DNA of 11,362 nucleotides from Deltaproteobacteria bacterium (GTDB taxonomy: Bacteria > Desulfobacterota > Binatia > UBA9968): assembly GCA_023250495.1 (NCBI GenBank), contig JAHFAP010000091.1, positions 1 through 11,362 of the forward strand, read 5' to 3'. The notes beneath the pieces are model-generated. The model was given only the letters and a program-made list of their open reading frames with translations, was not told the DNA's origin and made no database searches. Positions within the stretch are counted from its first letter, which is position 1. Each line of letters starts with the position of its first letter. Made by a program: the position numbers and the translations under genes. Shown here piece after piece: positions 1 to 5,783 of this stretch.

Positions 1-580
1 GAGGATGGAAACGGTGGGGAGACCTATCAGCCCAGACGACGAAGTCCGGCTCGTCGACGAGAACGACCATGAGGTGGCGCCGGGCGAGGTCGGCGAATTT
101 TTGGCGCGCGGTCCCTACACGCTGCGCGGCTATTACGGTGTGCCGGAGTATAATGCCAGGGCATTTACGACAGACGGCTTTTACCGCTCAGGCGATTTGA
201 TGCGGCGCCACCCGTCGGGGAATTATCTCGTCGAAGGGCGCAAGAAGGATCTGATCAACCGGGGTGGTGAGAAGATCAGCGCGGAGGAGATCGAAAACCT
301 CATCCTCGCTCACCCCGCCGTCCAGAACGTGGCCTGCGTGCCGATGCCCGACCCGATCCTCGGCGAGCGCATGTGCGCTTGCGTGATTCTACGGAGCGGT
401 TGTACTTTGACTTTGGTGGAGCTGGTAACTTTCCTCGCCAAGGAGGAGATCGCGAAGCACAAGCTGCCCGAGCGGTTGGAGGTCATGGACGACTTTCCTC
501 TGTCGCCGCTCGGCAAGGTGTCGAAAAAAGATCTGACAGACAAAATTGCTCGAAAGCTCAAGGAGGAAGGCAAAATCTGA
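1..580 (+). CDS. Aryl-acid AMP ligase (EntE/DhbE-like), C-terminal part, 5' cut by window
   Basis: Adenylate-forming enzyme of the acyl-CoA synthetase/NRPS A-domain family, closest in pattern to 2,3-dihydroxybenzoate-AMP ligases; it would activate an aryl or other carboxylic acid with ATP. The frame is open to the window edge (first full codon at 2), so the ATG at 5 is an internal Met; about the last third is present. Numbering from that Met: TVGRPISPDDEV at 3-14, GEVGEFLARGPYTLRGYY at 27-44, the A7 element RSGDL at 61-65 with the ribose-binding Asp, the A8 hinge GRKKDLINRGGEKI at 78-91, and PLSPLGKVSKKDL at 165-177 with the A10 catalytic Lys at 171. All late motifs are intact, so it looks functional. 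A diverged copy of its last 15 codons lies at 3731-3807. The family call is firm. The substrate is not: EntE-like sequence does not imply siderophore synthesis, and nearby amidohydrolases suggest acid catabolism. Confidence 0.9.
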   Translation, partial: RMETVGRPISPDDEVRLVDENDHEVAPGEVGEFLARGPYTLRGYYGVPEYNARAFTTDGFYRSGDLMRRHPSGNYLVEGRKKDLINRGGEKISAEEIENLILAHPAVQNVACVPMPDPILGERMCACVILRSGCTLTLVELVTFLAKEEIAKHKLPERLEVMDDFPLSPLGKVSKKDLTDKIARKLKEEGKI

Positions 581-598
581 TTCGCCGCTCACGGTTGA

Positions 599-718
599 AA
601 TTATGATCGGCTCTCCTTACCTACCCTTAAGAAAGTGGCTCGGGCACTCGGAGCGGAAATCGAGATCAAGCTCTCCGCCGGAGAACTTGATCGCGTTCTT
701 AAGACTGTTGAGTCGTAG
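599..718 (+). pseudogene. XRE/HigA-like antitoxin, C-terminal remnant
   Basis: A short open stretch lies between a TGA at 596 and a TAG at 716, just after the ligase stop. It contains PTLKKVARALGAEIEIKLS followed by AGELDRVLKTVES. This matches the end of many XRE-type antitoxins, where the last helix of the helix-turn-helix domain (the TLxKVAxALG pattern) runs into a strand of the xEIxL type. The first two-thirds of such a domain and any start codon are missing, so this is read as a truncated remnant. No toxin partner is visible beside it. The call rests on family pattern recognition of about 33 residues; a chance open stretch is possible but unlikely given how continuous the pattern is. Confidence 0.6.
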
Positions 719-743
719 AAGTCTGACCTTGAATCCCGGACCC

Positions 744-1373
744 TCATTCCGCTCCGGCCCTTTTGGGCAGCATCTCAACGGGCGTCTGGCGCGGCCCCAG
801 GCTCTCGTAGTACCCGTCGGTCTCCGGGTTGTATCTGCCCTGATTGAATCCGCCTCCCTTCTCGCTGCGGATGATTATGGCAACCGTCCTTTGACCGACG
901 GTCACCTCCGTGTGAGCCTCGTAAGGCTTCACGAGATCGATCTCTCCGGGACCGACAAGCTGATCGGTGCTCTTCCGGATCTTGGCGTAACCCGGCTTGG
1001 AGCGATCGTCGAGTCGCTCGTACCGCTCGATGCGCTCGCGCCCGTCGAGCACTCCGTAGAGCGTGTAGATGTGGGCGTGATCGTGAATGCGCGCGCGCCC
1101 GCCTTGTCTGGCGCTTCCCTTCGTTAGGCCGTTGATCGCGAAGCCGTAGTCCGGGTCTTCATAGAACAGCAAGTTTTCGGCCCGTCCGTCCGCCGGGACA
1201 CAATCCGGCCACGACTTCGACGCCTCCAAGACCTCAGGATCAGCAAGCAGCTCCGCCAGGATCGGCGACAGCGCCGTCCACCGCTTGTCCAGGTCCGATT
1301 CCTTCGCGAACAGTTCACGCGTCTTGCTGATGAATCGCTCAAGTGCGTTTTGCGTCTTCGTTTCCCCGCTCAT
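744..1373 (-). CDS. Cysteine dioxygenase-like cupin protein
   Basis: A 209-residue predicted soluble non-heme iron cupin. The core segment GGRARIHDHAHIYTLYG (91-107) carries the H-x-H pair (H97, H99) with the IHDH spelling typical of cysteine dioxygenases. LVKPYEAHTEV (148-158) supplies the likely third metal ligand, H154. No Glu follows H-x-H at the usual cupin spacing (Y103/T104 there), as expected for the three-His site of thiol dioxygenases. The ATG at 1373 was chosen because AGGAGG lies just upstream; an in-frame start at 1445 would overlap the preceding gene. The gene starts 10 bases after the amidohydrolase stop, and its ribosome binding site abuts that stop, so the two are co-transcribed and probably coupled. 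In the family, the substrate may be cysteine, 3-mercaptopropionate or another small thiol; a different oxygenase or isomerase role is possible. Confidence 0.7.
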   Translation of the reverse strand: MSGETKTQNALERFISKTRELFAKESDLDKRWTALSPILAELLADPEVLEASKSWPDCVPADGRAENLLFYEDPDYGFAINGLTKGSARQGGRARIHDHAHIYTLYGVLDGRERIERYERLDDRSKPGYAKIRKSTDQLVGPGEIDLVKPYEAHTEVTVGQRTVAIIIRSEKGGGFNQGRYNPETDGYYESLGPRQTPVEMLPKRAGAE

Positions 1374-1383
1374 AGAATCCTCC

Positions 1384-2562
1384 TTATTTATCGACCGGCT
1401 GCCGGCTACCCTCGACATGTGCGCTCCTCGCTGCATGCGGCACATCGCTCACTGAATAAAAGCGAGCGCAGTTGTCCCAGAGAATCTTGCGCTTGTCATC
1501 GTCAGACAGCGGCAGCTTGAGAAAGCATTCCACCGCCTCCGGGTACCTCGCGTCGCCATGAGGATAATCGGTGGAGAAGACGAGCTGATCGCTGCCGAAC
1601 TCCTCGATCATGTAGCGCGCGGGACCTTCGTCCGGCTCCACGGACACGTAGCACTGACGCTTGAAATAGTCGCTCGGAGCCATCGTGAGCTCCGTCATGA
1701 ACACGTCGCCCTCGCGCTCGTAGCCTTCATCGAGGCGCCACAGCAACCACGGCGCCCAGGAACAATTGGCCTCGAGGAACGCGACTTTGAGCTTTGGGTG
1801 GCGCTCGAGGATCCCGCCGGCGAGAAAGCTGCCGAGGCCGAGCATCTGCTCGAACGGCTGGGCATAAACGCGCCGGAGCCCGAAGTTCGGTTCAAAGTGC
1901 TCCGCGCTCTGCCGCGAACGTGACCGCGTGGCCTCATGGAAGCCCAGAGGGATATTGAGTTCTTCCAGCGCGTCCCACAGCGGCTCGTAGTACGGGTCGT
2001 GCCAGTTTTTGCCGTTCACGATATTGGAGCGCAGAAACACCGCGCGAAACCCCAGCTCCTCGACTACTCGATGCGTTTCCGCAACGGCGTCCCCGATGTC
2101 GAAAACGGAGAGCATACCTGCGCCAAGAAGCCGCGTGGTGTCCGCCTGGCAGAAGTCGAACAGCCAGTCGTTGTACGCCCTGGCGATGGCGGCGGCGAAC
2201 CGTGGGTCTCTATCGGGGTGGGTGAGCACGCTCAACCCACGGCTGGGGAACAACACCGCGACGTCGATCCCCTCCACGTCCATCGCCTCGAGCTGGACAT
2301 CGGGCGTCCACCCGCGCCGGGCGTGGTCTCGGTAGAGCTGCTGGTTCCGTTCGTAGTTGTGACCCCGATGCGGGGTCGCGCCGGTGCTTCTGCCGTTGGA
2401 CCCGCCGTCCGGAAAGATCACGCCCAGGTCGCGCACGTTATCGGAGGTCCTGCCGCGCGGCGCGATGGAGCGGAACTCCGGGGCGATGTAGCGCTCCCAT
2501 AGGTCGGGAGGCTCCATGATGTGCATGTCGCTATCGAACACTTTGAAACCGTTCTTCGCCAT
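1384..2562 (-). CDS. Amidohydrolase-2 family metal-dependent hydrolase/decarboxylase
   Basis: A 392-residue TIM-barrel enzyme of the amidohydrolase_2 (ACMSD-like) family, whose members decarboxylate or hydrolyse aromatic and carboxylic acids using an active-site metal. Visible family elements: the N-terminal D-x-H in FDSDMHIMEP (D12, H14), GFHEA with the strand-5 His at 209, ERHPKLKVAFLEAN near 253-266, and the late catalytic Asp in VFSTDYPHGD (D332). Length and motif order are normal. The start is well supported by AAGGAGGAG upstream of ATG at 2562. It is the first gene of an operon with the cupin downstream, which hints at sequential steps on one substrate. No signal peptide, so cytoplasmic. 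The C-terminal tail after about residue 372 is hydrophilic and probably disordered. The substrate is unknown. Confidence 0.88.
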   Translation of the reverse strand: MAKNGFKVFDSDMHIMEPPDLWERYIAPEFRSIAPRGRTSDNVRDLGVIFPDGGSNGRSTGATPHRGHNYERNQQLYRDHARRGWTPDVQLEAMDVEGIDVAVLFPSRGLSVLTHPDRDPRFAAAIARAYNDWLFDFCQADTTRLLGAGMLSVFDIGDAVAETHRVVEELGFRAVFLRSNIVNGKNWHDPYYEPLWDALEELNIPLGFHEATRSRSRQSAEHFEPNFGLRRVYAQPFEQMLGLGSFLAGGILERHPKLKVAFLEANCSWAPWLLWRLDEGYEREGDVFMTELTMAPSDYFKRQCYVSVEPDEGPARYMIEEFGSDQLVFSTDYPHGDARYPEAVECFLKLPLSDDDKRKILWDNCARFYSVSDVPHAARSAHVEGSRQPVDK

Positions 2563-2999
2563 TGGCTCCTCCTTCCGATTCCCGCTCCAATCGCGGCGGT
2601 TCCATACAGCCTCATGGCCAGCTCTTGAGAGAGCCCACGCTACCCGGGAGGCATTCGGCTGAACCGGATCGGTATTCCGAGCGTATGCCGGTCAACTACG
2701 AGTTGTCAATCCGCCAGGCCGCGCCGGCGCAGGATCTCTCGGTAGATGCCGAGGTCCACGGCATCGGCGATCTGAGATGGCAAGGGTCAGGCATGCCTTA
2801 TTGACCTTTTTTCTTCGCCGAGAGACCGGGCCGGAAGAATCTGACAATCGCCTCTTTTCGTTTCAGCGTCTCTTGAAACTGGGATCGACCGACGCAGGTC
2901 AGGCCGGCGCTGCTTTGGAGTGCCCGCAAGCGAGATGCGGCGGTGGCGATGTCGAGGCGTCCCGTGGTAACGGTGTCCGGATTGCAAAGTTGCATTCTT
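2563..2999. other. Long intergenic stretch without a convincing gene
   Basis: Between the amidohydrolase start and the HigA remnant I see no supported gene. Near the amidohydrolase is its ribosome binding site (2564-2574) and a short hairpin-like repeat, GCTCT/AGAGC, around 2620-2631. On the minus strand a stretch ending at a TGA at 2706-2708 reads IADAVDLGIYREILRRRGL, which looks protein-like and could be the tail of a lost gene, but I cannot assign a family. A minus-strand frame from 2995 to 2798 (65 residues, basic end LSAKKKGQ) has no ribosome binding site and no recognisable motif. The stretch is best read as decayed coding DNA. Confidence 0.45.
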
Positions 3000-3119
3000 T
3001 CACGCCGCAACGGGTTCAACCCTTCTCCAGCCTTTCGACTCTTTTGCTGCATGCCAAAGATCATAGTTCTGCTGAAGGTTGAGCCAGAGGTCTGGTGTGA
3101 AATTTGTAGAATTTTCGAC
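3000..3119 (-). pseudogene. HigA-family antitoxin, C-terminal remnant
   Basis: Minus-strand frame bounded by TAA at 3120-3122 and TGA at 3000-3002. It reads FTPDLWLNLQQNYDLWHAA and then ends WRRVEPVAA. The string [E/D]LWLNLQxxYDL is the hallmark of the C-terminal part of HigA-type (XRE, VapI-like) antitoxins. The helix-turn-helix part that should precede it is missing: only about 7 codons separate the homology from an upstream stop, and that stop lies just beyond the toxin gene. The remnant therefore sits directly downstream of a RelE-type toxin, the order seen in higBA operons. This suggests replacement or fusion of two toxin-antitoxin loci. Family recognition is strong; it is very unlikely to be translated into a working antitoxin. 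Confidence 0.75.
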
Positions 3120-3129
3120 TTAGCAAGGG

Positions 3130-3375
3130 CTATTTGGGGTGAGGCCGGATAGAGTGGATGATATAGGTGTCGCCTTCAATGGAAAAGTAAAAGCGCCACC
3201 CTCCATTTACTCTGACCTGCCAGATGCCTCGGGTTTCATCGTATTTCTTGGCCCGGAGGGAAGGGTGACGTAGGTTTTGCAGAAGGAACTTAAGCTTTTG
3301 GTCAAAGGCCTTCTGGATACGGGCAGGAGCTTCGGCGTAGAGCCGCAAAAACTGGGGAGTGAGATAAGGCCGCAT
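3130..3375 (-). CDS. RelE/ParE-superfamily toxin of a type II toxin-antitoxin pair
   Basis: An 81-residue small basic protein of the RelE/ParE fold. In this superfamily, RelE-like members cut mRNA on the ribosome. The pattern HPSLRAKKYDETRGIWQVRV (37-56), then GGWRFYFSIEGDTYIIHSIRPH (split as GGWRFYFSIEG at 58-68 and DTYIIHSIRPH at 69-79) is typical: basic strand residues (K43, K44, R55, R61) around the presumed active site and a His near the end (H79). Its ATG shares one base with the antitoxin TAA (TAATG at 3377-3373), so translation is probably coupled and the toxin follows its antitoxin. Full length for the family, no frame damage. The pairing of an AbrB-like antitoxin with a RelE-fold toxin has a precedent in PrlF-YhaV. 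The cleavage target is not predictable. Confidence 0.85.
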   Translation of the reverse strand: MRPYLTPQFLRLYAEAPARIQKAFDQKLKFLLQNLRHPSLRAKKYDETRGIWQVRVNGGWRFYFSIEGDTYIIHSIRPHPK

Positions 3376-3644
3376 TAAGCAGATTTTTTCTTCAGCCTTT
3401 TTGCTTCTCTGTGCAGAAACCGGATGGCTTCCTTGGCAGACTTAAAGGGGCCATGGCCTTTACCTTCTCTGAACTCCCGCAGGGAAATAGCAATATCTCG
3501 GTCGACCGCGCTTTTGGGGATGAGGGTGATCTTGTTTCCGTTGACCTTTGCTTCGAGTACATCACCAACGGCAACACCCGCTTTGTGGCGAACTTCGGCG
3601 GGCAGAGTAACTTGATATTTCTCTTTGACTTTGACTAAAGCCAC
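3375..3644 (-). CDS. AbrB/MazE/SpoVT-family antitoxin
   Basis: An 89-residue protein. Residues 5-45 form the swapped-hairpin DNA-binding domain: KVKEKYQVTLPAEVRHKAG, then VAVGDVLEAKVNGNKITLIPK. Residues 46-89 are a charged helical tail with GKGHGPFKSAKEAIRFLHRE, the usual toxin-neutralising extension of these antitoxins, ending in a Lys/Arg-rich stretch. The start is GTG at 3644, supported by AGGAGG seven bases upstream; there is no upstream ATG in good context. It is the first gene of the two-gene operon, overlaps the toxin by one base, and would repress its own promoter, as is normal for such antitoxins. The gene and its upstream region are visibly more AT-rich than the metabolic genes on either side, which fits horizontal acquisition. 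Confidence 0.85.
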   Translation of the reverse strand: MALVKVKEKYQVTLPAEVRHKAGVAVGDVLEAKVNGNKITLIPKSAVDRDIAISLREFREGKGHGPFKSAKEAIRFLHREAKRLKKKSA

Positions 3645-3672
3645 AGCGGATCCTCCTAGATTAGAAAGTAAG

Positions 3673-3716
3673 AACTTTGTCTAGAGTTAGTATAAGCTGA
3701 ATGTAAGCTTTGTCAA
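3673..3716 (-). promoter_or_regulatory. Sigma70-type promoter and candidate operator of the toxin-antitoxin operon
   Basis: Read on the minus strand there is a perfect TTGACA (3716-3711), a 16-base spacer and TATACT (3694-3689, five of six consensus positions). This predicts a transcript start near 3682, about 38 bases before the GTG. An imperfect inverted repeat with arms AACT/AGTT occupies 3673-3688, covering the predicted start site, and is a candidate antitoxin operator. The promoter is a good match; the operator is a guess from position and symmetry. Confidence 0.6.
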
Positions 3717-3727
3717 ACCTTTACAGA

Positions 3728-3807
3728 GCCTTGACACGCAAAATTGCTGAAGGCTATTCTCGCTTGCTAGCATTGCGTAAAAGCTCAAGGAAGAGGGCAA
3801 AATCTGA
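3728..3807 (+). pseudogene. Remnant 3' end of an aryl-acid ligase gene
   Basis: This stretch is a diverged copy of the ligase tail at 534-580. Bases 3732-3748 match 534-550 at 15 of 17 positions (LTRKIA versus LTDKIA). Bases 3772-3807 match 545-580 at 31 of 36 positions and encode the same ending, KLKEEGKI plus stop. Between them is a 23-base insertion (3749-3771) that repeats the ATTGC at its edge, and the codon matching Arg is TAA. Several differences in the tail are synonymous, so this descends from a once-coding ligase gene, either a paralogue or an old duplicate. Nothing upstream of about 3728 resembles the rest of the ligase. The fragment ends exactly where the next amidohydrolase begins, so the ancestral order was ligase then amidohydrolase with overlapping ends. 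Confidence 0.75.
3731..3760 (+). promoter_or_regulatory. Candidate sigma70 promoter for the second amidohydrolase
   Basis: TTGACA at 3731-3736 is followed after 18 bases by TATTCT at 3755-3760 (four of six consensus positions). The -35 lies in the ligase-tail remnant and the -10 lies inside its 23-base insertion, so the insertion may have created this promoter. It would start a transcript near 3767, about 37 bases before the CTG start, diverging from the toxin-antitoxin promoter. This is sequence matching only. Confidence 0.4.
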
Positions 3808-4646
3808 GAATCATCGACCTTCATTGCTATCCCAACACGGAGCCCTGGATCAAATCTCAGGGGCCTTACGTGGAAGCGCTGGCGAAATACTGGAACCGCG
3901 TCTGGACGGGCAAGACCGAGGCGGAGGTCATAGAGGAGTTCAAAAAAGCCGGGGTCGAAGCCGTGCTCGTGGCCTTTGACATCGAAACCGTCACAGGGAC
4001 GCCGCCCTGCTCAAATGATTACGTCGCAAAGATGCGCGATAACAATCGGGGCATCGTCTTACAGGCATGGGCGGCGGTGGACCCGTTTAAAAGCGAAGCG
4101 GCGATAGAAGAAGCCAAAAGAGCAATCCGTCAACTCGGCATGCTGGGCTTTCACTTTCACCCGATCATGGGCCACTTCTCCGTCGATGACCGGCGGATTT
4201 ACCCATTATGGGAGACGATCAACCAGCTAAGAGTTCCGGTCATGATCGACGTCGGCACCACAGGCATGGGCGCCGGCATGCCCGGCGGGTTGGGCGCGGT
4301 CATCAGACACGCGCACCCGGCCGCGATCGATCAGCTCGCTGCTGACTTCCCGAACCTAAGCATCGTCGCCGCGCATCCGGGATGGCCCTGGACGGAGGAG
4401 ATGATCGCCGTCGCCCTGCACAAGGGCAATGTCTCGTGGGAACTATCGGGCTGGGCGCCTAAATATTTTCCTGACGCGCTGAAGCGCGACGTCAAGGGCC
4501 GGCTTCAGGACAAGATCATGTTCGGCAGCGACTATCCGAGCATCCCCTATGATCGCCTCTTCCGCGAGTGGAGGGAGTTAGGTTACTCGGATGAGCTGAT
4601 GGAGAAGATCTTTCACTCCAACGCGGAGCGAATCCTGGGCCTATAG
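3804..4646 (+). CDS. Amidohydrolase-2 family protein with a probable CTG start
   Basis: About 280 residues, amidohydrolase_2 (ACMSD-like) TIM barrel. The family's first metal motif D-x-H is in IIDLHCYP at residues 3-10 (D5, H7). Further elements: GFHFHP near 115-120, TTGMGAGMPGG near 152-162, AHPGWPW with H191, ELSGWAPKYFPD near 213-224, and FGSDYP with D243. A GTG at 3870 would drop the D-x-H motif, so translation must begin upstream. The frame is open only from 3771 and offers no ATG, GTG or TTG there, leaving CTG at 3804 as best candidate. It sits six bases after GAGGG and overlaps the stop of the ligase remnant as CTGA. Where homologues commonly have a His in the TIM-barrel strand before GTTG, this protein has Asp (VMIDVGTTG). 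Probably cytoplasmic and likely expressed; substrate unknown. Confidence 0.8.
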   Translation: MRIIDLHCYPNTEPWIKSQGPYVEALAKYWNRVWTGKTEAEVIEEFKKAGVEAVLVAFDIETVTGTPPCSNDYVAKMRDNNRGIVLQAWAAVDPFKSEAAIEEAKRAIRQLGMLGFHFHPIMGHFSVDDRRIYPLWETINQLRVPVMIDVGTTGMGAGMPGGLGAVIRHAHPAAIDQLAADFPNLSIVAAHPGWPWTEEMIAVALHKGNVSWELSGWAPKYFPDALKRDVKGRLQDKIMFGSDYPSIPYDRLFREWRELGYSDELMEKIFHSNAERILGL

Positions 4647-4659
4647 CGTTCTCCCCTCT

Positions 4660-4959
4660 TCATCCTTCCGCTTTCAGACTTGCTTCAGCACCCTCCTCCA
4701 AGTGACCGGCGGCTTCCGCCTGGGCAAGGATCTCATGGATGGTCTGCACCAACTTGCGGGCCGCCTCCGGAGTCAACTCCACGGCCACTCGCGCCCCCGG
4801 TCCCTCAGTCTCGTTCACAAAGTCGATGTTCAGCGCATGTTCCATCCGCACATGGTACGGATGGTCATACGAAACGTTGAGCTGGCGCACTTCGAACCAC
4901 CCATCTTTCCCTTTTCCGCTGCCGTCGATCTCAACCTGCTTGGCAATCATCGTGCACAT
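4660..4959 (-). CDS. DUF6295 family protein
   Basis: A 99-residue protein beginning MCTMIAKQVEIDGSGKGKDG and carrying WFEVRQLNVSYDHPYH, HALNIDFVNE, GPGARVAVELTPEAARKLV and a glutamate-rich helical tail. From memory this matches the DUF6295 pattern (MCT start, GSGKG, W-F, DHP-H, ALNIDF, ARVAVEL); I know of no established function. No signal peptide or membrane segment. The start is supported by GGGAGGAG upstream of ATG at 4959. The gene lies 32 bases after the dienelactone hydrolase stop on the same strand, so the two probably form an operon and may act together. It runs toward the second amidohydrolase with only 13 bases between the two stops; no clear terminator hairpin is visible there. Confidence 0.75.
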   Translation of the reverse strand: MCTMIAKQVEIDGSGKGKDGWFEVRQLNVSYDHPYHVRMEHALNIDFVNETEGPGARVAVELTPEAARKLVQTIHEILAQAEAAGHLEEGAEASLKAEG

Positions 4960-4991
4960 GTTTCTCCTCCCTTCCGTGCGCCGCGATCCGC

Positions 4992-5750
4992 CTAGCCCTT
5001 GAGGTGCTTCTCGCAGAAGACAAATATCTTCTTCCAGCCGTCCACCGCCTGCTCCTGCCGGTAGGCCGCCCGGTCATAGTAAAAGAAGCCGTGGCCCGCC
5101 CCGTCATACCTGTGAAACTCATAGTTCTTGCCGTGCTTCTTTAATTCTTCCTCGTGCTTGTTCACCTGCTCCGGCGAAGGGGCCTTGTCGTCGTTGCCGA
5201 AGAGCCCGATGAGCGGGCACGAAAGATCCTTCGTGTAGTCGATCGGCGCGACCGGCTGCTTGGCGGTAAGCTCTTCCTTCGACGCCACCACGCGCCCGCC
5301 CCAGCACTCCACGGCCGCGTTGAAGCCCTTCAGACGACAAGCCGCGAGAAAACCGTGGCGGCCTCCGGAACAGGTGCCGAAGACGCCTATCTTGCCGTTC
5401 AGATTGGGAAGTGTGCGCAGGACCTTCATCGCCCCTTCAAGATCGCCCAGGACCTGATCGTCCGGCACGCCGCCGGCCGCGCGCACTTTCGCGCCGACGT
5501 CTTCGGGCGTTCCGTGACCGTCGCGGAAATAGAGATTCGGTGAGATCGCCGCATAGCCGTGGTGCGCGAACTTGCGCGTGCACTCCCGGTACCATTCGTC
5601 CCATCCAGGCGCATGGTGGATTATCACCATTCCCGGAAAGGGCACATCACCCAGCGGCTTGGCGAAGTAGGCGTTGATCTTGTCCCCCTTGGCCCCCTGC
5701 ATGGTGACGGTCTCCGCCAGCATGCCTTCATACATATTTGTCTGATACAT
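4992..5750 (-). CDS. Dienelactone hydrolase family alpha/beta hydrolase
   Basis: A 252-residue alpha/beta hydrolase of the DLH family, which opens lactones or related esters in aromatic degradation, although many members have other substrates. The nucleophile elbow is IGVFGTCSGGRHG (121-133) with Cys127 as in classical dienelactone hydrolases, rather than Ser. The acid is Asp188 in GNDDKAP (185-191), and the base is His220 in GAGHGFF (218-223). The segment MVIIHHAPGW (41-50) follows strand 3 near the oxyanion region. All three triad residues are present in normal order and the length is typical. No signal peptide. ATG at 5750 is preceded by GGAGG; Met6 and Met10 are less likely starts. First gene of an operon with the DUF6295 protein. 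Confidence 0.88.
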   Translation of the reverse strand: MYQTNMYEGMLAETVTMQGAKGDKINAYFAKPLGDVPFPGMVIIHHAPGWDEWYRECTRKFAHHGYAAISPNLYFRDGHGTPEDVGAKVRAAGGVPDDQVLGDLEGAMKVLRTLPNLNGKIGVFGTCSGGRHGFLAACRLKGFNAAVECWGGRVVASKEELTAKQPVAPIDYTKDLSCPLIGLFGNDDKAPSPEQVNKHEEELKKHGKNYEFHRYDGAGHGFFYYDRAAYRQEQAVDGWKKIFVFCEKHLKG

Positions 5751-5783
5751 AGCTAACCTCCATGGTTTATTTTTTTCAGACGC

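Noticed and set aside
546..1127. Plus-strand open frame of 193 codons overlapping the ligase end and the cupin
   Set aside because: It starts inside the ligase in another frame and runs antisense through the cupin; it has no motif and no ribosome binding site.
1936..2502. Plus-strand open frame of 188 codons opposite the first amidohydrolase
   Set aside because: Antisense shadow of a GC-rich gene with intact family motifs.
2798..3064. Minus-strand open frame of 88 codons between the HigA remnant and the amidohydrolase
   Set aside because: It overlaps the HigA tail in a different frame, lacks a ribosome binding site and matches nothing I recognise; kept only as part of the intergenic description.
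599..3770. Insertion sequence or transposon
   Set aside because: No transposase or integrase frame and no terminal inverted repeats were seen; the flanking similarity is to a ligase coding end in direct orientation.
3710..3979. Plus-strand open frame of 89 codons ahead of the second amidohydrolase
   Set aside because: It reads out of frame through the ligase-tail remnant and the true amidohydrolase frame, which carries the D-x-H motif.
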